From Archegozetes longisetosus (taxonomy: Eukaryota > Arthropoda > Arachnida > Sarcoptiformes > Trhypochthoniidae), in assembly GCA_018873245.2 (NCBI GenBank), contig JAEMBT020000006.1, positions 12,614,387 through 12,678,386 of the forward strand: DNA of 64,000 bases. The letters run 5' to 3'. Shown piece by piece: positions 36,046 to 49,961 of this stretch (positions within the stretch are counted from its first letter, which is position 1; every line of letters starts with the position of its first letter). The notes under the pieces were generated by a model. It made no database searches, was not told the origin of the DNA, and worked only from the letters and a program-made list of their open reading frames with translations. A program made the position numbers and the translations under genes.

Positions 36046-37982
36046 ATGAAAATGTCTGAAACCAATTCAAAAAAGCAGTTATAGACATGAATAGTGACGA
36101 AATGAATGAAATTCATACGAACGAATGCGTCAGTAACAATATTCATAATAATAATAAAATGGAAGAAGGTAATAGCGATTCAAAGTTTCGAATCTTTGGT
36201 TATCCCATATCCAAAATCAAGTGGTCAAACGTATTGTTTTTTGCTCTTTATGCACATTATTGCAATTTACGGTTATATTCATTGCATCACTCATCCAATC
36301 AAAGTGTTTACTGTAATTTTTATTTACATAATCTCATGTACGTCTGGTCTCGGAATACTGGTCGGTAGTCACAGATTGTGGACTCACCGATCGTTCAAAG
36401 CTCGTTGGCCTTTACGTCTTCTACTTGTTATCCTTCAGACCATGTCAGTCAATGGATCGGTATATTCATATGTTCGCGACCACAGAACACATCATAAGTG
36501 GTCAGATAGTGATGCAGATCCTAAAAACTCGAGCCGTGGATTCTTCTACTCACATATGGGTTGGTGGTTATTGAAAAAGGACCAAAAGTCATAGAACATG
36601 GTAAAAAACTGTCATACGATGACTTATGGGAAGACCCAATCATTAGATTCCAACACAGATTTTTATCCCACTGGCAATCGTTTTCTGCTATATAATTCCA
36701 ACAGCTATCCCATTGTTGTGGAGTGAAGATATATTGACCTCATTTTTATCTTGTGTTGGGATCCGATCTGTTGTTGTCTTACATCATATGTGGACTGTTA
36801 ACTCGATCGCACATTTTTACGGTGACAGACCTTTTGATAAAAAGTTAAGACCAACAGAGAATAAATTGGTTGTATATTTATCAATGGGTGAAGGATCACA
36901 TAACTATCACCATGCATTTCCGGTCAGTTTAAACAAACTTTTCAGTTTTCATGTTAGTTTCAGTAATTTGTTATTTTACCATAATTTGACTCGTGAAACT
37001 ATCAACTTTTAGAGTATAGACATCATATTTCAATTAATTTATAATTGAAAATATGATGTCTACTTTTTGGGATACGAAAGCCACAATTGTCATTAAATAT
37101 AAACTATACTGAAATATGTACTATCACCTCCAAAAATCCTTGTAAAAATTCAAATTTCGCAAAAATATAGTCAAAATTTTGAGGCAATACTATAAAATTA
37201 TCACTAAGTAGTAGTACTATTTTCTGAATACATACTATTATTGCTACAAAACTTTTTAAAGTTCAATTCAGAACTTCAGTTTTGTTTTAATGACATCTCT
37301 TTCCTTTAATCTTTAGCTCAAATTAACAAACACTTTTGGAGGTCATATTATATGAGTAAAAACATTTCTGTATAAATCCAGTTAAGTTTAGATGTACTAT
37401 CATTATTACTTTAAACTAAATTCATCTAATATTGTTTACATGACCTACACTAACCTAACCTAACATGAGTATATTTTTTCTTATTCAAGTTTTATATGAA
37501 AAATTTGAAAATTCTTGAACTATTTCAGTATAAAACATTTTAGGTGAATCCTTTTTACAAATCCTTTAGCAAAATATCTGTTAAATATTAAGTTTTTTTT
37601 ACTTTATTTAATATATTACATGTTTAGAGTATAAATTTTCATAATTAACTTTTCGATTCACTCTTACAATAGTGGGATTATACTACAAGCCATCAAAGAT
37701 GGTATGAGGGCTACAATTTAGCCACTCTTTTCATTGTGATCACATCAAAACTTGGACTATCATATGATCTGAAAAAACCATCGAAGGAAATGATACAACA
37801 ATATGTTGAGAAAAATGGAGATACTATCGAATTTAGTGGTTTACATAAAAAGAAACTTATGTAATAGATTAATAATCGGTGCTTTTGATTGGATAATGGG
37901 TTGTGTGGTGACGAGTTGGCCGATCTGGTCAATCGCTTTATTCAAGTTTATTCTCGGCTATCGAATATGGGTTGTCGATTAA
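36046..37982 (+). pseudogene. Acyl-CoA delta-9 desaturase, copy A, several frameshifts
   Basis: Exons 36046-36922 and 37673-37982 mirror copy B. Visible motifs are box 1 (GSHRLWTHRSF), box 2 (DHRTHHKWSDSDAD), box 3 (EGSHNYHHAFP) and the C-terminus (LGLSYDLKKPSKE, then WPIWSIALFKFILGYRIW). Compared with copy B it has indels near 36071, 36240, 36582, 36661 and 37850. Copy B in turn breaks where copy A is intact (36838-36845 and the CTTTTC at about 37726). Each copy thus repairs some of the other's breaks. It may be a decaying duplicate or a sound gene with consensus errors. Product and role are as for copy B. Box 1 reads HRLWTH against HRLWAH in B. Confidence 0.7.
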
Positions 37983-38940
37983 AATGATTTCATTTACTCA
38001 TAAAACCAAAATTCTTAATGATTTTCGAATCTATTTCTACAGTAGTTATTCGGTAATTGCAAGTCCACTGAACCGGATTTTTATTGCAATTATCGATAAC
38101 TTCAACTATTTAAAAAGTTCATATAAGTTGTAATTAAAAAACTAAACATTTATTATAAGTATTACAATAAGATTACAAATCAAGTCCTTATTCACATTTT
38201 AAAAATCTGTAATAAGCATTTATTTTGAGCCTCTACTAAACATATCAATTTCATTATCTAACATATTTAAAAGCAAGAATAGCTCCTCAGTTTTCCTTGC
38301 AAACTTTAGTTGCAATTATAGAAGTTGCATTTATGTAATACCTTTTAACATTAATTTCTTAGGCTTCAGATTGAGTTTTTAATGTTTTGCAATTATTCAA
38401 CAGTTGCAAATATAGAATATACAGTTATTAAATATTCGGTGTATAAATATCTCAGCTAAATAGTTAAAACTAAGCTTACATTACAACAATATCATGTTCA
38501 ATATCAGTAATATTACAGAGAAATGTAGTTAATATCCAAATCGTTATTTTACTATATTTACAAGTTTAATTTACATTAAAACACTCATACCCAATTAGAA
38601 TAATCTGTGGGCAGTTATATAATACACTTTGAAAACTTTACTTTCATTTTAGGCTTCATTACAGAACTATTATATAAAATACTCAATCAACTGTCTTCAC
38701 TTTTTTAATTTCTTGCAATATTTTTCTTAATATTTATATATTATGGTCAAAAAATGTATAATAATGTATTTTATGTGAACACTTCTATGTCGTCGTAGCA
38801 ATTTATACATCAGAAGTTTCAATTCTTAGTCATTTCAGGCAATCAAATTGAAAATGACGTTGAAATTAAGCGCATAACAGAAGGGGTTATATGACAACAC
38901 TACTTTTGTTGTAGCTATGCAACATTTCAATGTTTCGAAC

Positions 38941-40097
38941 CAATGATGAGCGTGCTTGTGCCTGGGCAAAATTTGATGCCCAGTGCTCGCGCTTATGCTC
39001 GGTACTCGTTTTTTGAAAGTCCTCGAGCACCGAGCACCAACTGAGCATTATGTCTAAATTTTCTGCCTATTGAAATATTTATGTAAAAATTTTTATATTT
39101 TAAAGCTGTTATCCTAAACGTATGTAATGCGAAATACATTCATTTCTTCAAAAGTGATACCAAATGTCATTCAAGTATATGCTTAATAATAATTAGTTAA
39201 TGTCATTTTGCAATAAAATTAGTCAATTATTTTAAAAATAAAAATAATTATTGAATACTGATTTTAAAATTAAATCTAAGTTTTTTCAGATTTGATTTTA
39301 ATATTAAGTGCTAATTAAAATTTTAGAATGACTTTTGAAGTAAAGGAAGTGATGACAGGACATCGATGTAATTAGTAATACAGAAGTAGTTTGACCAAGC
39401 GTCTAGGTTTGAGCTGAATAAATAAATACTTCTATCACAAATGATTTATCTTATTAATAATTCAGTGTATACTGATTCTAAGCTAATATATTTTAATTTA
39501 TTGGAGTTGTTCGTCTAATTTCGTTTCGGAACTTTACAATCATGTTAAATGTAACTTAAGCTACTCAATGCTACAAAATCGCGGAAGAAATTTAATTAAT
39601 TTCACAGTTGAAATTTTGTGGCTTTTTATATTCATTGAGCACTGTAAATAAATTTTAGAACAAGAAAATCTTATGGGGACCCTTCAAAATTTTTAGCGCA
39701 GATCTGGGCTCTACAAAACTTAATAACTATATACAGAAACGGAAAGGAAGACGAGGGAAAAAATTACTTTCCATTAATGTCATTAGTGAAAAATTACTTA
39801 AATGCAAGTATTGTTCAGAAGTATTCGCACAAAATTTCAAAAACTGTTACGAAATGACATTATACTAATCAACATTCAATGTCTTCAAAATAAATAAAAA
39901 TGACTTCTTTTTTAAAGCTAGTGTTCCAGAAGGGCCAAAAATTGTTTTAGTTTTGATGTTAAGCCTAAGTATCCGGTGCTCGTGTTCAGTGTTCGAGGGT
40001 TAGGCGCTCGAACACGCGCTCATGCTCGGCAAAATTAAAGTGCTCTGTGCTCGTGCTCATTACTGAGCACCGAATGCTCGAGCATTGTTCATCATTG
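38941..40097. mobile_element. hAT-like element with TGCTCG-rich inverted ends
   Basis: The outer ends CAATGATGAGC and its inverse near 40087-40097 (TCATCATTG) mark the limits. The first and last roughly 130 bases are dense in TGCTCG, GAGCAC and related hexamers, inverted with respect to each other. The middle is AT-rich and noncoding. It sits exactly where similarity to copy B stops, so a clean empty site is not available. No target duplication was found. Confidence 0.6.
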
Positions 40098-41379
40098 CAA
40101 GCATGCTGTTACAAGTTATCTAGCCATTGACTCTTGATTCATAAATTTTTATTTCACTTTCAAAACTAATAGAACTTTGAAGAAAGTTTCATCTTAATAT
40201 AGACTGCTTGACTTCCGTATTGGCTATGATTACGATTAATTTGCCTAAATGTGAATTGCTGTTACGAGTCTAAGTGATTGCATTTGTTTAGAAGCTGGTA
40301 AAATTTGAACTAAGCTGAATTTATAATTTTCAAATTGCAATTAATTGCTTGTAGTGCAAAAACTTAAGGAATACTCATTTAAAAGATTGATTAAAACATT
40401 TGAGTTAGAATTGATTCGGAAAAGACAAACTCAGATAAAAATTTGTATTTGTTGTAGGAGGCTACACAACTCGTTCTGTGAGAACTCCAGAAAAACAACA
40501 AACAACGAAGAAATGATTTATTCAAAACTTAAGGCATTTAAAAATTTAAAATTCAATCAGTAGACAGTAGAGAAGAATGAACTCTTAATAGAGATTTCGA
40601 TTGAGTTCAACTTAAGAGTAAGATTAAATATTTGAATTAGGATTGCAAATTGTCCTTCTGTCCTCCGTCGGACTTTTACGTGCTCTAAAGTGTTCGAAGA
40701 AAACTGTATGATGTGCTCATGTAACTGTGGCACTGAAAAGTTACCAGAGCTATACGAATTTTGGTCTTAATGCTGAATTATTGATTCTTTGTAAGTATAA
40801 AAAAATTGATAGAAGCGTATTATCAATCGAATGTTGGTCTCTGTGCACTTATCTATCTAACTTAGTTAGATTCATTACTCAGACTCAGACTCAGAGTCAG
40901 ACTTCATTACATTGTGTACGAAATCAAACTCTTTTCCTTTCGAGCCAAATGATTGCTCTGGTATGCTTTTTAATAAATTTTATCAGAAATCAGTGACTGA
41001 ACAAAATTTTCACATTTGATAACTTTTCAATTTAAACTCAGTCTAAATTGAGATCTTTTGGCAGATTATCTTTCGGATAATTTTAATTGATAGTTATATA
41101 TTGAACTTGAAAATATTTTCACTAAATGGCCGGAAACTCTAAACTTTTACTTTAACTTGTGCATGATGGGTGATGCTTCAATTTGTTAAATTAATGATTA
41201 AACTATTACTATTAGATATAACTTAATTATGCAATAAGTCGCTGCCTTCAAATAGAATCTCAAAATTTAGTTACTGGATCTTTCATTTAAGACAGTGTCA
41301 GTACCTCCGCATTGCCTGTAATCACTGTAACGAAATATTAGTGTTCCTTATTATAAGTTTAAGTAATCAATTTTGTGTT
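40098..41379. other. Intergenic, nothing convincing
   Basis: Open frames at 40345 and 40727 show no family features. A short run of CAGACT repeats lies at about 40878-40905. Confidence 0.45.
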
Positions 41380-42095
41380 ATATACTGTACTAATAAGTGG
41401 ATGCATGTTATTACATAGTCCAAATAGTTAATGATAGCAAGTTTAAATGAGTATAACTATCACACAAATTCCAGTCAGTATTTCTAAGCACCATTGTTAG
41501 GTATTGTATGGCATGCTATCTATTTGAAAAAAATTTCCAAATTCTGGTTCTTTCTGTTGAGATACTTTCCTTTTGAGATATTGTTTGGCTTTCAATGTCC
41601 TTTGTTGTTATAGATTTGTCGCTGTATATCATTCTTGGATAAAAGATTATTGCAATTAGAACACAAGCAGTAATTGTAATAATAGTAACAATTTATGCTA
41701 CGATTATTATGAGAAGAGTTATGTTTGATTCTAGTTCATCTATTACGAAAAAGTTATCTCTGTTATCAATTCTTTCATTCAACTACCGTCTTACTTGTTG
41801 ACTGAGTTCTAACTATTGCCTTAACTTTGTTAGTACCTCACAAGTTTTAGAGTTTTCGGTCTGAGATTCTTGAAATGCATTCTTTGCACTCATTGCAGTG
41901 ATTGCAGCTTTAGCTGGAGCTATCTTTTGAGTCGTGTTTAGATTTTTTTGGGTTGGGGCTCAAGCACTTCTGACTTCTTAACCACTGAAAAATACTAGAA
42001 TTCGATCTAACGAGGCATGTGACTGACCCCTCACATCCAATTTCGGAAATATTTTTAGCAAATATTAGACTGTAAAGGTGTTTACTTTCAACCAA
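41380..42095 (-). pseudogene. Decayed 3' end of a receptor-like gene
   Basis: On the minus strand, at about 41750-41640, there is a hydrophobic segment (IVTIITITACVLIAIIFYP), interrupted upstream by a stop after LLIIIVA. A tail follows with MIYSDKSITTKDIESQTISQ. The end, with its 3' flank down to 41380, is similar to the 3' end of the sushi receptor at about 14540-14720 and to 55916-57720. Upstream (minus) are Ser/Lys-rich scraps such as PNPKKSKHDSKDSSS. No CCP modules were found with it. It is best seen as a broken paralogue fragment. Confidence 0.5.
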
Positions 42096-44299
42096 TAATC
42101 ACAAACAAGTATTTACAAGCGAGCATTTTCTATCTCGAGAAATGATATTCAAAAACTTTGACAGCCAATAGAATGAAAATCATACTAATTCGAAAATGTT
42201 CACTACTGAATTTACTCGATCTTTTTGGTGGCAACATGAGAAAAATTCACTTACATTTTCTTTGAATGTATCATTACTGAAGTTTTTATAATGTGTTTTA
42301 TGTTAGATTAGTTGCTTTAACCTTGAATCTTCGATTCACCTATTCTAACTACACGCTTCAATAAGACTGAATCAACATCGTTCAAATGTTGATAAATTAG
42401 TGTCTGAAGATAGTTTGTAGAATTGATAAGGTAGAGAAATTCAACTTTTCATTTAAATCTATGATTTTTCGGGAATTACCAAAATTTTTAAACGAAGTAA
42501 GTTTTGAATGATAATCGTAAAATCCATTACTGCTTATATCATTTAATAGCATTATACTGAATCCTTGAATTGGTATAATTTGTATGCTACGAGCGATCAG
42601 CGTTTTTGAGTATGATATCGTATACTAACTGATTTACTTATTCTCGAAACATTCAATTAAGGGAGCAGTTATGTACCTTTCAAATTTCAAAGTTTTCACA
42701 AATTTAAGATTTTACTCTTAACAAAGCTAATGTAAGTCATTTTTTGAGATTAGGAGCAAAAATTTGGACTTGAACGGGACAAAAAGTGGATAGGAGTATT
42801 ACTTGGAAATTATTTGAAAGACACTAATTCAAAATTATTATCGATTTTAAATCTTATCAAATTCTGGCAACTTTTGAATAAAATGAACTTTTTATTTCTA
42901 ACTTTTTAAAAATATAAAACTTTTAGTCATTAAAAGTCTTATTTAAAATAAACTTTAAATATAGTCCTTAATAAGAGTTTTAGTTTATTCATATAATAAA
43001 GATTTTGAAAAATGGGTTAAATGTTCAAGTACAGATTGATAATTAAGTTAACTTCATATCTGATTTTGGGGAAAGCGTTATGAAGAAATAGACAGTCTTT
43101 CTCATAAATTGATTGAAATATTTGAAACTAAGCACTAAGATGAACAAATTGTAAAATAAGTAGATTAATATATTACAGATTGTGTTTTTAAGTATAAGAG
43201 CAACCAAATTAACAAATCGTTATAGTCCTCCATGTTGTTATTAACATATTCGGCTATCATTGATCGTTAAACGTATTGTTTGATTCGTTTGCTATTATTT
43301 TAAGAAATAGATTACATGGAGTGCACGCATCGCGTAATAACTTGAATATTAGCCGGATAGTCATTTAAGTTTCAATGCTCTGAGTCTATTTGTAAATACG
43401 TTTCAATTAAATGTAAGAATACTGTAATATCTGTACATGAAGTTTTTCAACTAAGAATTCTTATGTTTTAATGCTTTTCTATTACTTAAATGAGTAATAG
43501 TTTGACTGATAATCAGTTCTAGCCACGTATCGAATCTAATTCAAGGTAATCTAAGAAACATATGAGTTGTCTTGTTCTCTCACTGTGTATTTTGTCGACT
43601 ATTATTTAAAAGTATAGCCTTAAGTCTGGTATGACTGAAAACACCTTTGAAATTAGTATACGATTAGTTCAATAATCAATGATGAAGATCAATAAATAAG
43701 ATCTCGCGAGTCATGCATGTTTCAAAATTAAGTAATGATATTCAACTGATCTTACAAGAATAGCCTACTATTGAAGAATGTCTTCTCAATCAAATGGTAA
43801 AATACTAGAAATTCATAAGATAAGCGCTAGAATTTCAGAAGATTCTTTATTATTGGCAATTAGTGAAACATTAGTATTGATAGATTGAACAGAGCAAGAA
43901 GCACTTATTCCGATTCCATTACAAGACTATTATCAAGAATTTAATATGAAGGCTACCCTAAAAGCCTTGGATTTAATCAAAACTGTGATCATTGGCTTAA
44001 AGGGTTGATGTCAGTCTAGCCGAAACATGTTAATGTTATGCTGGAGGTCTTTAGAATCAACTCTAGCTATTTATAACTTCTAATTTTGTCTTTTATAAAT
44101 GATCTCAGTTTTAAAAACTGGTTTCCACAAGTATTTTAAGAGTTCATTTCCAAAAGCACTTAATTGCATCAAATCGATTATTGAGAAAAACGTTTTATGA
44201 TTTCAATTGGCTTTATTAATAACCTCTTTTTTAAAGCGTAATTTTCTATAAGATTTAAGCCGTTTTTGTCTCCATCAACATTCAGTAATTCATTCTAAG
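42096..44299. other. Intergenic, nothing recognised
   Basis: About 2.2 kb of AT-rich DNA between the receptor fragment and copy B of the duplication. No conserved frame, RNA gene or inverted repeat was seen. Confidence 0.45.
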
Positions 44300-46873
44300 G
44301 TTTATTACTCATATGAAAATCAGCTCAATGTTAAAAAAACTGAATATTTTATTTTTATAGCAAATGTTTCATTATTTTGCAGAAATTTATTATTTAACTT
44401 GTCTTATAAATCATACAATACTACCAATTAAGTTGAAAAGTTCAAAGTCTGAATATTTGAATAGGTGTTTACTCTAAAAATAAAATTTGAATAATCGAAC
44501 TTTTTGATTTTCTATACTTTTAGTTACTATTCATATGTAGACTAAAAATATTAGCCAAATACAACCTTGAAGTCAGCATAGGATATTAAGAAAAATGATT
44601 AGATTTCGCACGCTTTTTCTAACATATAACTGGTATAACTAATTAAAACTTGAGAAAACTCTCTGAAATAATTGTCTTACTAAATTAAAATTTTAGAAAA
44701 ATCCGTTTGTTAAATCATCACTTGAGTGTGCTTTCGCAACAATGAGCTTGATTTTTAGAAACTAGACATAATTAAGACGTTAACTGTAGTGGTAAGCAAC
44801 GGTTGTATAAGGATGATTGAAATTCAAAACATGCTGTAGACCTGTATTAACTTTCAGTAAAGCTCTGAAATGTACACAAAACAAATCGTTAATTTCTATT
44901 ATAAAAAATTCATCTTAAACTTGAATATTAGTGAAAAGCTAGCCAAATCTTAAGCTAAATTTTTTCTATTCGGACAATAATACTGTATCAGTTAAAAAAT
45001 ACTGTAAATTTGAAGAAATGAACTCGTCCTATATCAATTTTATCTTTCAGGTTAACGGAAAAGAGCTTCGAACTAATTGTGTTTCTTTATTCTATGCATA
45101 ATAAGCGCTTCAACCGAATTGAAACCATTGTTCTAATTAAAAATTCGTATTGAAAATTACAAGAATATGCTCTACATATTTTACCTAGCTTTCAATTAGA
45201 TGAATAAAGTATACTTAAATATGTTGAATGTGAAATGATGTTTTTTATCTTTGTCAAAATTAAATATCTAGTTTCTAATCACATTTGTAGAAAGACATTA
45301 TCTTGTAAACATATTTATGTTTACGCATCAAAACTCATTTAAAATCATATCGCAAATGGTGTTAAGCTTTACAATTTATAAGTTGCGCAAACTAATTAAT
45401 TCGCAAAATATATAAACTTTTGGATATTCTGTGAAAAATGTTGGAAATTTTCCGAATGATGTTATTAAAGATAAGTAGGTCCTCCTATTGATCCAAAGAT
45501 TCATTTCTATTACATTAAATTGTGAAACGGAAAAGTTATTCATCTTATATTTCAACTGTATTATAAACACTAAACAGTTTAATGTGCATCAAAATAATAA
45601 TTATAGTTTACTAGATGATAGTGCTTGATCACAATTGCTTTGAAAATATTAATTTTGTTTTGAACTTGAACTTGATTTTCAAAAATAAATGTAGCATTTG
45701 AAAACATTAGATAACTAATATTTGTTAATCAACATCAAAGAAACTCGAAATCAATTGATGGAGTTTTAATTGAAAACATTTTTGCTAGAAAAAACAAACC
45801 TTCAAAAAAGTTACATTTTGTTACTGATTTAAGCCAAAAATTGCTTTCATTATCTTGTGTTAATATTTTTTATTTAGTTTAGACCTATTATTCAAGTAAC
45901 CCACATGCTCTGATGAATATACATTCTTCATAAAGATTATTTAATTTTATAACCACAACAATTAATTCAAATTCCTGTACAAAAAATAAAATACCGGGTT
46001 TGATTTCTTAGAAAGTGTTATGACTGAAAGAAACTGAGCGTTTTTTGCTCTAAACTTTTGTTCAGCAAGACTTCAATAACCAGTAAATCATTTTCAAATT
46101 TATTGCCTTCGAGCCATGTTATAACTACAGTTGCAAGAAGTTTTTCGAGTTAATCCAACATTAGTTTACTGAAAATCCCAAGTACTTGCACTCGAGTTAA
46201 AAGGTTTAAAAATCGTCATATATAAAAAGGTTGATTCATTATATTCTATCGAATTATAAGGTTTAAACTTCTTTATTGGCGTATACTCTTCTAACCTTAT
46301 TAGAACATATTTTATATAAGTTTTTAAAGCATTTTTGTGTAATTTGAATAACTTTTTACAAAACAACAATCAATTAAAAGTAAGTTTGGACTATTTACTA
46401 TAAAACTTTAATCCTCAAAGAAGATGTTTCAATCTTTGATTTTTAAGAAGTATTCAAATTTTTGACTAAATTTTAAAAATTGAAATGAATTTGACTCTGT
46501 TTATATTAAAGTTTCTGTATTTTATTATTTGTATATTTACTTCAGAAATCATTGTGCTTCCAACGAATTTCCTGACAAGTTTTAATGACTTCTGAACTTT
46601 AATAATAATAGATTATACCATCTTCTATTTTATGACAATTGTAGAAAAGTTCTCGGATTGGTTTTGATATTTCAGGCTCGTAAGTTCAAAAGTATTAGAA
46701 GTCTAATTAGAAAATTGAAAAGGGCTTATAACTACATTTAATACTTTACTCAACATTCAACTCAATAGAAAGTTAACCGAATACTAATCGTTACTTTTTA
46801 ATCATTTTATAGTATAGGGTTTAGAATGTTTATTGCTAACTGATCAACTTTTCATTTATATCATTATAACAGT

Positions 46874-47401
46874 GAAACAAAAGCTCAGGCTCAGCCTAGG
46901 CTCCAGGCTCGGCTCGTCATTCTTTATGAGCCTCAGGCTCAGGCTTCAGGCTATAGGGTTCAAAGCCTAGGCATCAGGCTCAGGCTCAAGGCTCAGCTTA
47001 TTTAGCCTGAGTCTGTTAGTAAAATTTAAGGAAAGAGAAATATAGTTTGAACTTTGTCTATAATGCTGTATTTGCTTCTCTTATTTCATATACAAAACTA
47101 AGTTTTAAAATAAATAAATGAATCATAAATCACAAGATTTCCATTTAAACATATATTCGATGCAATACTCAATAAACTTAATTTAAACAAAGCATTCAAT
47201 CGATACGAAAACAATTTTATGTAAACTTTTAATAATAAAGTTTTTCAATTCCTTATGCAGAGTTAGGTTTAGTGAAACCTCTTCTTTATATAAAATACTC
47301 AGACTTAGGCTGACATTAAGGTCAGGCTCAGGCTCAGGCTACGAGATTTTAATTGAGGCTCAGGCTCAGGCTCGGGATTTTCGAGCCTATACCCTTCATT
47401 A
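46874..47401. mobile_element. AGGCTC-rich insertion with flanking direct repeat
   Basis: The insertion is flanked by ATTATAACAGT on both sides (46863-46873 and 47402-47412). Copy A has a single, slightly diverged ATTATAGCAGT at the matching place. Both ends are arrays of CAGGCTC-like hexamers or heptamers in the same orientation. The centre is AT-rich and noncoding. The right end closes with GAGCCTATACCC, while a TATAGGGTTC occurs inside the left array. The superfamily was not established. Confidence 0.75.
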
Positions 47402-48113
47402 ATTATAACAGTTCAACAAATAACAGATATTTATTGAATTAATTATTAAGAAAAATTATTTATTTCACATCTAAATCAATAAAAATATTTTTGATTCGAA
47501 AATTACAAATCAATATATGATAACTGATCCCTATTTATTTTGTGAGATTGAGCACATATTTTTAAAAGTATTTGTCTTAAAGCATTGAATCTATAAAAAT
47601 GTAAACTCAATTGGATTTGAAACAACACATGACTTACGTACAAGTGAGTTTCCATTGAAGGCAAAATGACTAAATATTTATATTGAATATAGAATATTAG
47701 TTTTAGGCTAAACTTTATCTATTATTTTCAAAAACTGAAACACGGTTATATTTGGACTTGCAAGCTTTATTTGCAATCATGCGAATAACAAACTTTCAGT
47801 TCTGCCTCAGAAATTTCAACTTTTAGTGGTTACCAATTTAAAAATGATGTCATAACTTAAGATTTAATCATAATACAAAATGCTGAGCACTAATTATAAT
47901 TTTAAATGAATTGAATAAAGGTTTAGCTTACCTTGAGAGAGATTCCCCATTAATCGTTTAATCTCTTATAGCATAGTTCATGGAAAACATTTAATTATAA
48001 AAGTTGTTTAACTTTTTTAAAAATTGGACTTTATAATAATTAATAAGAGATTTTAAATGTTTAATAAATAATTTAAAAAAAAAATTTGCTTTAACTTTGA
48101 TGTAACTTAACTT

Positions 48114-48114
<1 letters not shown>

Positions 48115-48178
<64 letters not shown>
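48115..48178. repeat. Compound (CA)n(TA)n microsatellite
   Basis: About 14 CA units followed by about 17 TA units. The matching place in copy A (34270-34290) has only a short TA run, so this expanded after the duplication. Confidence 0.95.
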
Positions 48179-48181
<3 letters not shown>

Positions 48182-49288
48182 TGTGAAATAATATGGTATA
48201 CAGTATATTAATAGTGATTATGCATTGATAGTGAAATAAGTTGTAAAGAAGCGTAGTTTATATATTTACAGTTATTCTGCAAATATTTTTGGTTTTATTG
48301 AAGCATTTATTATTTTAGTTTCGACTATTTCTTCATTAACTATCACATTCATAAGTTAGACTAAAATAATATTAAATTATTTATTAAACATCTAAAAACT
48401 CTTATTAAATTAACAAAAATTTGATGTTTAAAAAGATAAACTTTTATAATAAATATTTGCTATAGAGTATGCTATATAGGGGTTAAAATTTAACGAGGAA
48501 TAGCTCTTGAGATATGCCAAACTTTGATCTAATTTACTTAACTTTGTAATTAGTGCTCAGCATTTAGTATTACGATTGAATTTTAAGTTATGACATTATT
48601 TTTAAATCGGTAATCACTAAAAGTTAAAATTTTTGAGGCAGTACTGAAAGTCTCTCTGAGTGATCAAGTTATACAGATTTGCCTGTTTAATTTGTACTTC
48701 AGTGTTTTTATTAACCAGACAATTTTTTCAATTATAATTTTAAACTGTTCTTCAATTGCACAATATTTTCTAAATGGTTTACTAATGTGTGAGAAGAAAC
48801 TTGATCAAAATCAATTTAAGTGAATCTTCATGTCATAACATTAGAATAAGATTAAAAGTTTTCTCTTGAAAGAAAGTTCATTTCATTCTCAATCGCATAA
48901 AAATGCATCGACTTTACAAGATACTGAACAATAAAAATGGTATAATTTGATCTTATTTATGCAAAAGAAAATGAAGTAAGCGTGATTACATTTTTAATTT
49001 GACCAGTAACCTGTTTCAAAGAAAAGCATTTCTTGGAAGAAAATTTTAGAGTTAACAAAAATATCAAACAACAAAAATTCAGACGAATCGTTAAAATAAC
49101 GTGTGGCTTTTTAGAATTAAAAATTAATTCATGAATAGTTGGATTCCCAAACATTTCTTCATAATAGGTTTCTATTTTAAGAACTAATTAAAGTAAAAGA
49201 ATAGTGAAAGCTATTAATTCTAACTTAAACCAAATTAAACTTGTTCAGTATGCCTCATTTTATGTATATTGAGTAAGTTGTTAATATA

Positions 49289-49961
49289 TTAGTATGTTCA
49301 ATAAGTTCCTAGAATCAGAGAAACCATTGAATTTTTCAGACTTTTCTCAGTAAATTATTCAATATGACCTAAATGATAATTGAACTGACCCATCTTTTCT
49401 GCTACTTATCAAAGAAATTTTAAAAATTCTCTTCGCCATTGAAGAAAAGAAGTAAACGGCATCTCAGAGGACTTTTTGGACACAAGCTTTCATCATTTGA
49501 TTAAAACTGCTCATAACTTGATGTTTATTTCCCGTTAACATATTCACTATTCCTAATTATTGTCTGATCTAGTTAATCAGGTTTTTCTGATGAGATTATC
49601 GGAGGTGGATTCGAAAACATCACCGTAAAATCCAAGCCTACAGTCGAAATCCTCTGAATGAGAGATCCAAGCAACCGGGTCAGTCAATTAGCTGAATATG
49701 TCAAAGTGTCTACTGGAAGATCGCATCGAGTTGTGTGCAATAACCTCGACATGGTGGAGTTTCATGTTAAGTTTGCCAACATTTTTTGTAATTTTCTCTC
49801 TCGAGAATTCATAAAAGGAATGCATCAAATCTTCGACAAGTGGTATAAACAGATAGATCAGGTCAATCATCATTATTTAGGTCATATTTGAATAATTTAC
49901 TGAGAAAAGTCTGAAAAATTCAGTGGTTTCTCTGATTCTAGGAACTTATTGAACATACTAA
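49289..49961 (+). mobile_element. Deleted mariner element with terminal inverted repeats of about 95 bases
   Basis: TTAGTATGTTCAATAAGTTC at 49289 recurs inverted at the right end, and the match runs about 95 bases with few differences. TA lies on each side (49287-49288 and 49962-49963). Copy A near 35390 has the empty TA site. Inside, about 49650-49891, an open frame resembles mariner transposase pieces: a second HTH-like stretch (SNRVSQLAEYVKVSTGRSHR) fused to a C-terminal end (FIKGMHQIFDKWYKQID). The catalytic DDE/D core is missing, so the copy is non-autonomous. Confidence 0.88.

Larger units (their letters stand above)
29824..38940 (+). repeat. Direct segmental duplication, copy A
   Basis: Matches 44300-52813 in the same orientation through noncoding DNA, a desaturase gene and about 800 bases beyond it. 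Shared sequence starts near ATCAGCTCAATG and ends near AATGTTTCGAAC. Copy A carries a 1-kb foldback insertion (30278-31289) and extra sequence around 38050-38500 that copy B lacks. The interval 31300-36000 otherwise holds no recognisable gene. The small open frame at 31738 is not conserved in copy B. Confidence 0.88.

Noticed and set aside
40878..40905. CAGACT tandem run as a CRISPR-like or regulatory array
   Set aside because: Too short and without spacers; simple repeat.
40345..40996. Two small open frames between the duplications
   Set aside because: Low complexity, no recognisable motif, no paired copy to test.
49658..49891. 77-residue open frame as a host gene
   Set aside because: It lies inside a mariner element and matches transposase ends.
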